In this document: positions 6,556 through 12,012 of the stretch, one piece after another
Position numbering within the stretch: the first letter of the stretch is position 1
Layout: every line of letters starts with the position of its first letter
From: JAENVT01 sp031404635
Lineage (GTDB): Bacteria; Actinomycetota; Acidimicrobiia; Acidimicrobiales; Ilumatobacteraceae
Length of the DNA: 12,012 nucleotides
Assembly: GCA_031404635.1 (NCBI GenBank)
Contig: JANNHY010000310.1
Coordinates: 1 to 12,012, forward strand
Direction of reading: 5' to 3'
Translations under genes and position numbers: made by a program
Notes under the pieces: model-generated
What the model was told of the DNA's origin: nothing
Database searches by the model: none
What the model saw: the letters and a program-made list of their open reading frames with translations, nothing else

Positions 6556-7896
6556 CTAGCCGAGGACGCTGTTGGTGGTCGAGTGAACGGGGCGTGTCCG
6601 CGAGAAGTGGCCGACGTTGACGACGTTGCCGGTCAGGGGACAGCTGACCGAGATGGGATCGGCATCATGATCGCGGCCTGCCTCACAGGCGGCGATGATG
6701 TCGGCGATGATCGTGCCGACCATCGGGGCGTTCTTGAACTGGTTCCCGCTCGTACCGATGGCAAGGTAGAAGCCGTCGAGGTCACTGCGGTCGTAGATGG
6801 GCACCCAGTCCGTGGAGACGTCATAGAGGGCGGCGATCCCGGTGGGCCGCACCGGGATTCCGATGTCTGGTAACCGACGCGCCACCCTGGTGGTCTGGGC
6901 CTCCCAGACCTCGGCGGTGGGCATGTCGTTGAAGTTGTCCGGGTCGTCGATCCATTCGAGTGTGTCGCAGTCGGGCTCGACACCACCGACCACAAGCATG
7001 CCACCGAGGTGGGGCCGGAAATAGGTGCCGAGGTCGGCATCGGTGACGATGACACCACCGTCGTGCATCGCGAAGCCATGCGGCGCGGGGAGTACGTCGA
7101 CCTCCTGACGAAGGGCTCGCGTCGTCACGCCCTTGTCGGTAGCCAGGCCGGCGAGGTTGTTCACCTTCGACGAGTGCGGCCCTGCAGCGTTGACGACGAT
7201 CGCACATGGCAGCACCTCGCCGCCGGCCAACTGCAGCGCACTGACGCGCTCGTTGTGCCGGCTGATGCCGACAACCTCGGTGCGGAAGCGGAACGTCGCC
7301 CCGGCGGCGGTCGCAGCCACCATCAGGTTGTGCGCGGCCAACGCCGGGTCATCGACGAATCCGGCGTCTGGGGTGAGATAGGCCACGAGTTCTCCATGGT
7401 TGTCATCCCAGAAGGCGTCGTCGTCGACTGACTTTGGCGGGTAGTAGCGGCCGAGATCGAGGCTCGGGAAACGTTCGTGCAGTGCCGCCGTGTTGAGCGG
7501 CTCATAGGGAACGCCGACGTCATCGAACAGCTGTTGCACGTTGCGCAGCGGCGTCGCCGGCGAGTCGAGCACCAGCAGACCCGTGCGCACGAACTGCGCC
7601 ATCCCCAACTCGTCGGTGACCCCGATGTATGTGGCCCACTGCGTCCACATGTGGGCGGACTCCCACGCCAGCATGACCGAGTCGGGCGTGGAGTAGTTGA
7701 AGCGGATGATCGCCGATGAAGAACTCGTCGAGCCCGCTCCTGGTCCCGGTCCCTTGTCGAGCACGAGTGGTGAGTACCCGCGCCTGGCGAGCTCGAGGGC
7801 GATCGAGCAGCCCATGATGCCACCGCCGATGATGACCGCCCCGTGGCCGACGGGTGACGACCCGTTGGCGTCGTCGTTCGTGGCCGGAGCATCCAT
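6556..7896 (-). CDS. FAD-dependent oxidoreductase of the DAO/sarcosine oxidase type
   Basis: A 446-residue cytoplasmic flavoenzyme of the D-amino acid oxidase (DAO) family, which oxidises C-N bonds of amino acids or N-methylated amines. The dinucleotide fold is seen as GGGIMG at residues 24-29, followed by Asp47 at the end of the second strand (LVLDKG). The serine-rich segment ending IIRFNYS matches the sarcosine/dimethylglycine oxidase group, VVNAAGPHS is the second FAD contact and GFYLAIGTSGNQFKNAP is the family's C-terminal FAD-binding end. No flavin-attachment Cys or His is obvious. The gene is read first in a likely four-gene unit with ectC, an MtfA-like peptidase and a tube protein. Its closeness to ectC hints at a cyclic or diamino acid substrate, which is inference only. 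The ATG at 7896 gives a short 18-residue leader before the FAD fold; no strong ribosome site is visible. Confidence 0.9.
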   Translation of the reverse strand: MDAPATNDDANGSSPVGHGAVIIGGGIMGCSIALELARRGYSPLVLDKGPGPGAGSTSSSSAIIRFNYSTPDSVMLAWESAHMWTQWATYIGVTDELGMAQFVRTGLLVLDSPATPLRNVQQLFDDVGVPYEPLNTAALHERFPSLDLGRYYPPKSVDDDAFWDDNHGELVAYLTPDAGFVDDPALAAHNLMVAATAAGATFRFRTEVVGISRHNERVSALQLAGGEVLPCAIVVNAAGPHSSKVNNLAGLATDKGVTTRALRQEVDVLPAPHGFAMHDGGVIVTDADLGTYFRPHLGGMLVVGGVEPDCDTLEWIDDPDNFNDMPTAEVWEAQTTRVARRLPDIGIPVRPTGIAALYDVSTDWVPIYDRSDLDGFYLAIGTSGNQFKNAPMVGTIIADIIAACEAGRDHDADPISVSCPLTGNVVNVGHFSRTRPVHSTTNSVLG

Positions 7897-8106
7897 CCGA
7901 CCATTGTGCGTGTCGCTCGATCAGTCTCACCAGGGTCGGAATGCCCGTCACCAGATCGTCACTGCCGTGCTGCGTTTGACGACTGCGGCCCCGTATCGGG
8001 GCCCCGTATCGGGGCGCGAGTCGTCAAACGCAACGGTTTGGGGCGGTCTCAGCCGTACATCAGCGATCCCGGCGACGTGCTCATTCTGCCCTGCTGAGCA
8101 TCTCCG
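7897..8106. promoter_or_regulatory. Divergent spacer between the oxidoreductase cluster and corA
   Basis: A 210-base spacer that must contain the promoter of the minus-strand cluster and that of corA. No convincing -10/-35 pair was found in either direction. Its main content is the structured inverted repeat at 7971-8032. Short reading frames cross it on both strands but show no family resemblance and no ribosome site. Confidence 0.5.
7971..8032. repeat. Cloverleaf-like inverted repeat with two inner hairpins
   Basis: The outer arms TGCGTTTGACGACT (7971-7984) and its exact complement (8019-8032) form a perfect 14-bp stem. Three further pairs (GCG 7985-7987 with CGC 8015-8017) continue it past one bulged G. 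Inside is a tandem 13-base direct repeat (7987-7999 and 8000-8012). Each copy starts a small hairpin, CCCCG-TAT-CGGGG, at 7989-8001 and 8002-8014. The whole can fold as a three-way junction in either strand. It sits upstream of both divergent genes, so a simple terminator role is unlikely. A REPIN-like or other small palindromic element, a protein-binding site or an RNA leader structure are possible. Confidence 0.85.
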
Positions 8107-9126
8107 ATGGTCGCACCTGTCGACGTCGATCGATTGATGTGCAACTATCTGAGAGTGATCGTGGATAGCGCCCTCTACGTCGACGGCGTGCGGCGACCGG
8201 GTCGCTTCGACACCACCGATTGGCGCACCGTCTGTGGCGACGACGCATTCAGCTGGACAGGTCTGCTCGAGCCGACCAAGGCCGAGTTCGAACAGATCCG
8301 GTTGCACATCGACCTGCACGACCTGGTGGTCGAGGACGCGCTCAACGCGCATCAGAGACCCAAGCTGGAACAGTACGGCGATGCGTTGTTCGTCGTGTTG
8401 AAGACGGCCAAGTACCTCGACAGTGCCGAGGAGGTCGAGTTCGGCGAGATCCAAATCTTCTTGACACCTCACGCGGTGTTGCACCTACGTCACAACGCGC
8501 CGTCAAGCCTTACCGGTGTTCGCCAGAGCCTGGAGGCTCGGCCGGAACTGTTGTGTTTCGGATCCGGCGCGGTCCTGTACGCGATTGTCGACCATGTCGT
8601 CGACGACTACGAACCGGTGATCGCCGGCCTCGAACGCGATGTGCGCGAGGTGGAGCGGGAAGTGTTCAACCGGCATGGCGGCGACAACCCGGTCGAGCGG
8701 ATCTACGGCCTGCTGAGGACGGTGCTGCTGGTTCAGGACGCGCTCACACCGCTGCTCGAGCCGCTCGACTGGCTGTCTCACCGACGCTTCAGCGCCGTGG
8801 CCGACGAGCTGCGCCAGTATTTCCGCGACGTGCACGATCACCTCGCGTCCGTCGGGCAACGGGTCGGCACGTTGCACGATCTGCTGACGAGCATCCTCGC
8901 CGCCAACCTCACCCGTGTGTCGATCCGCCAGAACGAGGACATGCGCAAGATCTCGGCATGGGTGGCGATCGCTTCCGTGCCGACCATGCTGGCCGGCGTT
9001 TACGGCATGAATTTCGAACACATGCCCGAGCTGCAGTCGAGCTGGGGATACCCGTTGATCCTGGCTGTCATGATCAGCGTGTGCCTTGGCCTCTACCGCA
9101 AGTTCAAGAGATCGGACTGGCTCTAG
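8107..9126 (+). CDS. corA: CorA-type magnesium/cobalt transporter
   Basis: A protein of up to 339 residues of the CorA metal ion transporter family, a pentameric inner-membrane channel for Mg2+ (also Co2+ or Ni2+). The large N-terminal cytoplasmic domain (about 20-275) has the typical LHDLVVEDALN region and a long helix. Two membrane spans close the protein (about 278-299 and 315-332). The signature YGMN that forms the pore entrance is at residues 299-302, and the basic tail KFKRSDWL follows. Related actinobacterial proteins begin with an IVDSALYVDG-like strand, so a GTG at 8155 (residue 17) is a real alternative start. ATG at 8107 and 8137 also fit the frame, and none has a strong ribosome site. 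It is divergent from the oxidoreductase cluster and converges with vapC. No Mg2+ riboswitch could be recognised upstream. The family call is firm; the ion preference is not. Confidence 0.93.
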   Translation: MVAPVDVDRLMCNYLRVIVDSALYVDGVRRPGRFDTTDWRTVCGDDAFSWTGLLEPTKAEFEQIRLHIDLHDLVVEDALNAHQRPKLEQYGDALFVVLKTAKYLDSAEEVEFGEIQIFLTPHAVLHLRHNAPSSLTGVRQSLEARPELLCFGSGAVLYAIVDHVVDDYEPVIAGLERDVREVEREVFNRHGGDNPVERIYGLLRTVLLVQDALTPLLEPLDWLSHRRFSAVADELRQYFRDVHDHLASVGQRVGTLHDLLTSILAANLTRVSIRQNEDMRKISAWVAIASVPTMLAGVYGMNFEHMPELQSSWGYPLILAVMISVCLGLYRKFKRSDWL

Positions 9127-9145
9127 CAGTCGGCGCCAGCTGCTA
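9124..9145. terminator. Short hairpin between convergent corA and vapC
   Basis: TAGCAG (9124-9129, including the corA stop codon) pairs with CTGCTA (9140-9145) around a 10-base loop that contains GGCGCC. It fills most of the 29-base gap between the convergent genes, so a shared terminator is plausible, but there is no T-run and the stem is short. Confidence 0.3.
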
Positions 9146-9155
9146 ACGACGGGAT

Positions 9156-9539
9156 TCAGGCTCGGATCGGCAGCACCGGAACAGGAGAGACGAGCTGGCT
9201 GGAAAGGTGTCGGAGGTCGTCCGGGTCGTCTGTCAGCACCGTTGAGCCGGTCTCGCCGGCGATGACAGCGAGGTGGGCATCGACGACATCCGAGGTTCTC
9301 GCGTCACCGAGCAGGGCCCCGACTGGATGGGCCTGTTCGGCCGAGAAGGCGACGATCCCGCACCCACGCAGGAATCGGCGAAGCTGCACCTGCCGAGGCG
9401 AGCGGCTGACCTGGGAGACGACGGGCGCCGTGGTTGTGGGCACGAGGCCGAGTTCGAGGCGTGCCCGGTGATCGGCCCAGATCCGGCGGTCGTTGCGGTC
9501 GGCGGCGACGAGCACGCCGGCGTCGTAGACGACGCTCAT
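9156..9539 (-). CDS. vapC: VapC-type PIN-domain toxin ribonuclease
   Basis: A 127-residue PIN-domain protein, the toxin of a type II toxin-antitoxin pair that cleaves RNA with Mg2+ or Mn2+. Acidic residues expected in the active site are visible: Asp6 (VVYDAG), Asp84 and Asp87 (TSDVVDAH), and Asp104/Asp105 (LTDDPDDL). The usual Glu in the second helix appears to be replaced within PVVSQVSR (Gln43), a pattern I recall from other actinobacterial PIN proteins with VxAQVxR at this spot. Its ATG overlaps the stop codon of the antitoxin gene by four bases (ATGA), so translation is coupled. Target RNA cannot be read from sequence; tRNA or rRNA cleavage is usual in the family. It is very likely under control of the palindrome before vapB. 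Confidence 0.88.
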   Translation of the reverse strand: MSVVYDAGVLVAADRNDRRIWADHRARLELGLVPTTTAPVVSQVSRSPRQVQLRRFLRGCGIVAFSAEQAHPVGALLGDARTSDVVDAHLAVIAGETGSTVLTDDPDDLRHLSSQLVSPVPVLPIRA

Positions 9540-9805
9540 GCGGAACGCTTCGGGACGGTCGAAGCAAGCTCGTCGGCAACTCGCAGGCGTGCGGCGCTGA
9601 GTTCGTCCTCGGTGAGCGCGCCGTGCTCAATTTCCCACTCGGCGACAGCAAATAGTCCATCTCGAACCAGCAGCGTTCGTCGGGCGGCGGCGGTCATCCA
9701 GGCCGAGACACTGACGCCATCCTCGGCGGCTGCGGTCACGACTCGTTCATGGACATCGGGATCGACGGTGATCGCCAGCTTTGGTGAAGGGTTTCCACGG
9801 GGCAT
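9536..9805 (-). CDS. vapB: VapB-type ribbon-helix-helix antitoxin
   Basis: An 89-residue antitoxin that would bind and silence the downstream VapC and, with it, repress the operon. The N-terminal 45 residues fit a ribbon-helix-helix fold: the strand PKLAITVDPDV, helix ERVVTAAAEDG, then VSAWMTAAARRTL. The C-terminal half (LFAVAEWEIEHGALTEDELSAA) is acidic and helical, as expected for the toxin-wrapping part. The ATG at 9805 gives a good fold; a TTG two codons earlier (9811) is possible but less likely. The start codon lies immediately after the operator-like palindrome and no ribosome site is obvious, so the mRNA may have a very short leader. Coupled to vapC by a four-base overlap. Confidence 0.83.
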   Translation of the reverse strand: MPRGNPSPKLAITVDPDVHERVVTAAAEDGVSVSAWMTAAARRTLLVRDGLFAVAEWEIEHGALTEDELSAARLRVADELASTVPKRSA

Positions 9806-9840
9806 CCACAAAGACTACTACCGTAGTAGGAGACTTGTGG
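9806..9840 (-). promoter_or_regulatory. vapBC operator palindrome
   Basis: CTACTAC and GTAGTAG are separated by one C (9815-9829), a perfect 7+1+7 dyad. It lies within outer arms CCACAA (9806-9811) and TTGTGG (9835-9840). The element abuts the vapB start codon. VapB/VapC complexes bind such dyads over their promoter, so this is the probable autorepression site. The exact -10 box, probably overlapping the dyad, cannot be fixed by eye. Confidence 0.65.
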
Positions 9841-9888
9841 CTCGCAAGAATCGGGGCACCTGCTCGAGAATTCTGGTCATGTGGGTGA

Positions 9889-10050
9889 CCGTGCGCGCAG
9901 CCAGGACGCGAGCGCGAGATTCTCGGTCATCTCGCCACCGGCATTGGCACGCGCGGCCTGGCGCGTCAAACGTTCCTCTCCGAGCACACCGTCCAAGATC
10001 ACCTCACGGCGCTGTTAACGCGAATGATCTGCGTTGCCAGGGTGTTCGAG
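9889..10050 (+). pseudogene. Remnant of a LuxR-type helix-turn-helix domain
   Basis: Reading plus-strand codons in the frame of 9901 gives a recognisable LuxR (GerE) DNA-binding domain end: GREREILGHLATG, then TRGLARQTFLSEHTVQDHL at 9949-10005. The last part is the recognition-helix signature common in actinobacterial LuxR regulators. A TGA at 9886-9888 lies just before it in frame, no start codon or N-terminal domain is present, and after DHLTALL the expected KxGVRSRREL stretch is missing before a VARVF-like ending. This is therefore a decayed 3' fragment, not a working gene. Its end overlaps the 3' end of the minus-strand DUF2142 gene (10015 onward). It fills the 175-base gap after the vapBC operator and may mark an old insertion or deletion junction. 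Confidence 0.65.
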
Positions 10051-11502
10051 TCGAGGCCGGGTCATCAGCCAGGCGACGACGCCGGCGGAAGCGGCGTTGA
10101 GCGTCAGTAGCAGCCAGGCGTTGATCGGGGGCTTCCAGCCACCGCGCAGCAGCACACTGCCGGTCGCCCCGACCATGAATCGGCGCAGGGTCTGATACAG
10201 GGCGACGACTTCGATGATCACCCACGACGCTGCGCAGAATCGTGCGATCGCCCCGGCCTGCGATGACCATGGCGTTGCTCGGGTGCCGAGCAATCCACAC
10301 AGCACCACACCGCCCAGCAACGGCAGGTTGTAGCGCCCCTGCCACACCTGCGGCGTCTTGGCAAGAACGACGTAGATCGCCGGGTAGAACACCCAGATCG
10401 CACCGATCGCCGCCAGGGTCAGCTTGACTCGACGCTCGGCGGCGAAGGCGACGAGCGCGGCGATGAGGACGAGGCACACAATCCACAGTGCGTACGTGGG
10501 TGTGGGCAGGGCAGTATCGAGCCAGCCGAGCCAGCCGAACGCCTGTTGGAAGAGTTCCGCCGTCCGCCCGAGGCCGAAACGGAACATGGCGACGCTCGAG
10601 TCGGTGACAACGTACTTGTCGTCGGTCAAGCCGACGCCGGCATAGCGGCTCCAGGCCGCAGACACGGCGATGGCAACCACCAGCGGTGCCGAACTGCTGA
10701 GGAGCAAGCGCGAGGAGGCGCGGCGCTCGGCGGCGAACGGCCGCCGTTCCAGCAGCAAGAAGCTGCCGAGGGCAATGGCCACCCACGGCAAGGCGACGGG
10801 CCTGACGACCACGATGACGGCTGCGATAGTCGAGGCCAGCATCAACTGCCGCCGGCCGGCCACCGTGGCGCCGGTCAACAACACGGCGACATAGGCCCAC
10901 AGCAGCAGCGTGCCGGCGAGTTCGGTGGACGCCGGGTTGGTACTGGCGACGATGAAGATCGTCATCGGATTGAGAGCGATCAGCACCAGTGCCGCCTTCC
11001 GGCCGCCGGCGCGACGCATCAACCACAACGCCAGGGTGAGCAGCACGGCACCGATCAGGGCCGAGATCAGCCGGTAGCTGAGAACGGATTGCCCGGTACC
11101 GAACACACGGGTGACGCCGCCGACGACCGCGTAGTACGCGGGCGGGTACGTCCCTGCGGTGGTTGCGTACTGAATCATGCGCGGGTCATTGATGGCCACG
11201 GCGCACGAGGCGTTGACGTCGGAGTGGAACGCAAAGCACGGGTCGCCGGTGATCAGACCCGCCGGAATGTCGAAGTAACGGATCAGAGGGCTGGCCTCGG
11301 GCACCGGCGAACCGATCGTCTCACCGTGTGCTGTGCCGTACGCCTTGGTCGTGTGCGCGACCTCGTCGGGTGCTCCGTAGCGAGGGACACCGAACACCCA
11401 CGTACACAACAGTGCCGTGATGGCAACGGCAAGCGTGGCCGGCCAGGCGCGGACGGCCGGACCCGAAATCTGATTGGAGAACCAAGTCCGCCGGTCGCCC
11501 AT
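10015..11502 (-). CDS. DUF2142 polytopic membrane protein, GT-C glycosyltransferase-like
   Basis: A 495-residue integral membrane protein with about 11-12 predicted spans. Features of the DUF2142 family are seen: an N-terminal span, then APDEVAH (about residues 44-50) in the first outside loop, the typical acidic motif of GT-C-like enzymes; YPPAYYAVVGG, the usual PP-YY element; and near the C-terminus VWQGRYNLPLL, matching the family's QGRY-LP motif. Between residues 78 and 115 is a loop with two cysteines that could pair outside the cell. The family is thought to move sugars from lipid carriers, by similarity to GT-C enzymes, but no activity is proven. It is divergent from a sugar acetyltransferase gene, which supports a role in surface polysaccharide or glycan assembly. 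The ATG at 11502 lacks a clear ribosome site; the leader may be short. Confidence 0.85.
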   Translation of the reverse strand: MGDRRTWFSNQISGPAVRAWPATLAVAITALLCTWVFGVPRYGAPDEVAHTTKAYGTAHGETIGSPVPEASPLIRYFDIPAGLITGDPCFAFHSDVNASCAVAINDPRMIQYATTAGTYPPAYYAVVGGVTRVFGTGQSVLSYRLISALIGAVLLTLALWLMRRAGGRKAALVLIALNPMTIFIVASTNPASTELAGTLLLWAYVAVLLTGATVAGRRQLMLASTIAAVIVVVRPVALPWVAIALGSFLLLERRPFAAERRASSRLLLSSSAPLVVAIAVSAAWSRYAGVGLTDDKYVVTDSSVAMFRFGLGRTAELFQQAFGWLGWLDTALPTPTYALWIVCLVLIAALVAFAAERRVKLTLAAIGAIWVFYPAIYVVLAKTPQVWQGRYNLPLLGGVVLCGLLGTRATPWSSQAGAIARFCAASWVIIEVVALYQTLRRFMVGATGSVLLRGGWKPPINAWLLLTLNAASAGVVAWLMTRPRLEHPGNADHSR

Positions 11503-11565
11503 GTTCGTACGATAGACACGCGTCGGGCGATGATCGAGGTTTCCGCCGTCGATAACGTCTTGGCG
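11503..11565. promoter_or_regulatory. Divergent spacer between DUF2142 and acetyltransferase genes
   Basis: A 63-base spacer. TACGAT on the plus strand (11508-11513) fits a -10 box, and the overlapping reverse reading TATCGT could serve the minus strand. No -35 boxes or ribosome sites are clear. If the acetyltransferase starts at the in-frame ATG at 11530, the spacer shrinks to 27 bases and leaderless transcripts become likely. Confidence 0.3.
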
Positions 11566-12012
11566 ATGTCAGGTTCAGATGTTCGGGTGCATCCCACGGC
11601 GATCGTCGAAGAAGGCGCTGATGTGGGTATTGGTACCACAGTCTGGCATCACGCTCACGTACGCATCGGCGCTCACATTGGGAAAGACTGCGTTTTGGGC
11701 AAGAACGTCTACATTGATACCCAGGCAGTGGTGGGCGACCGCTGCAAGCTGCAGAACAACGTCAGCGTGTACCGGGGGGTGCACATCGGCGACGACGTGT
11801 TCGTCGGCCCGTCGGCGACGTTCACCAACGATCTCGTGCCGCGGGCATTCAATAAGAGCTGGCAGGTTGTCGAGACCCACGTCGACGACGGCGCATCGAT
11901 CGGCGCCAACGCCACGGTGGTGTCGCAAGCCGCGCTCCCAGCATTCGCGACGATCATGCAGGTAGGCGCCCCTGCCAGCCAGTTTGCTGGTTGGGTCCAC
12001 CAGCACCCCTGC
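11566..12012 (+). CDS. Hexapeptide-repeat sugar N-acetyltransferase, WbpD/WlbB-like (3' partial)
   Basis: An open frame of 149 codons that runs off the window end. It encodes a left-handed beta-helix acyltransferase: HPTAIVEEGADVGIGTTVWHH, then repeated I/V-G hexapeptides, the highly typical KLQNNVSVYRGV, and DVFVGPSATFTNDLVPRA, ending with SIGANATVV. This order of motifs is that of the WbpD/WlbB group, which acetylates a 3-amino group on nucleotide-linked sugars (UDP-diaminoglucuronate or dTDP-3-amino sugars) for lipopolysaccharide or other glycans, using acetyl-CoA as a trimer. The nucleotide-sugar substrate cannot be told. After ANATVV the sequence goes almost directly to a GAPA..GWV ending, so about one beta-helix coil seems to be missing compared with relatives. 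ATG 11566 was chosen because it is eight residues before the conserved HPTA; ATG 11530 is in frame and would add 12 residues. It is divergent from the DUF2142 gene. Confidence 0.8.
   Translation, partial: MSGSDVRVHPTAIVEEGADVGIGTTVWHHAHVRIGAHIGKDCVLGKNVYIDTQAVVGDRCKLQNNVSVYRGVHIGDDVFVGPSATFTNDLVPRAFNKSWQVVETHVDDGASIGANATVVSQAALPAFATIMQVGAPASQFAGWVHQHPC

Noticed and set aside
7987..8012. CRISPR-like direct repeat
   Set aside because: The two 13-base copies are directly adjacent without a spacer, and no cas gene is present.
7971..8032. Integron attC site or tRNA-like gene for the cloverleaf repeat
   Set aside because: The end sequences do not match the inverse-core and core boxes of attC (RYYYAAC and GTTRRRY), and there is no integron cassette or integrase nearby. 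At 62 bases, with no T-loop or acceptor end, it is not a tRNA.
7906..8097. Small plus-strand frame across the divergent spacer
   Set aside because: It reads through the palindrome, has no ribosome site and no recognisable motif.
8220..9146. Second plus-strand frame inside corA
   Set aside because: Arg/Ala/Gly-rich shadow of the corA frame with no family features.
9273..10100. Plus-strand frame opposite vapBC continuing into the spacer
   Set aside because: Ser/Arg-rich translation antisense to a well-supported toxin-antitoxin pair; the LuxR-like remnant is in a different frame.

Overview
The window looks like a piece of chromosome from a high-GC member of the Actinomycetota. The clearest sign is a gene of the mycothiol-dependent maleylpyruvate isomerase-like family, since mycothiol is an actinobacterial thiol. 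GC-rich codon use, a VapBC pair and GC-rich palindromes fit this. A marine or aquatic Acidimicrobiia-type organism is possible, but that is inference; no rRNA or other phylogenetic marker is present.

Left part (1-4850): a PadR-family repressor with a His/Gly/Arg-rich N-terminus sits behind a large dyad operator. It is followed on the same strand by a DUF4389 membrane protein. A mycothiol-dependent isomerase-like protein on the minus strand is divergent from an acyl-CoA synthetase. The synthetase is broken by one in-frame TAA at codon 469, although coding sequence continues intact to 3850. A two-domain GNAT acetyltransferase follows 10 bases later.

Middle part (4858-7896, all minus strand): four closely spaced genes (gaps of 33, 47 and 31 bases) are read in the order FAD-dependent amine oxidoreductase, ectoine synthase EctC without EctA or EctB in view, MtfA-like zinc peptidase, and an orphan contractile-tail tube protein of the T4 gp19 type. 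This is the most unusual part of the window: a solitary ectC paired with an oxidase, and a phage or injection-system tube protein with no other tail genes. A 62-base cloverleaf-like inverted repeat (7971-8032) lies in the divergent spacer between this cluster and a CorA-type Mg2+ channel gene.

Right part (8107-12012): corA converges on a vapBC toxin-antitoxin pair, which has a clear operator palindrome over its promoter. Next comes a plus-strand remnant of a LuxR-type helix-turn-helix domain, squeezed between vapB and the end of a DUF2142 polytopic membrane protein. The window ends inside a left-handed beta-helix sugar N-acetyltransferase of the WbpD/WlbB type, divergent from the DUF2142 gene. 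Together these two suggest the edge of a surface-polysaccharide region.

No rRNA, tRNA, CRISPR array or insertion sequence was seen. No stretch longer than about 210 bases lacks a gene.
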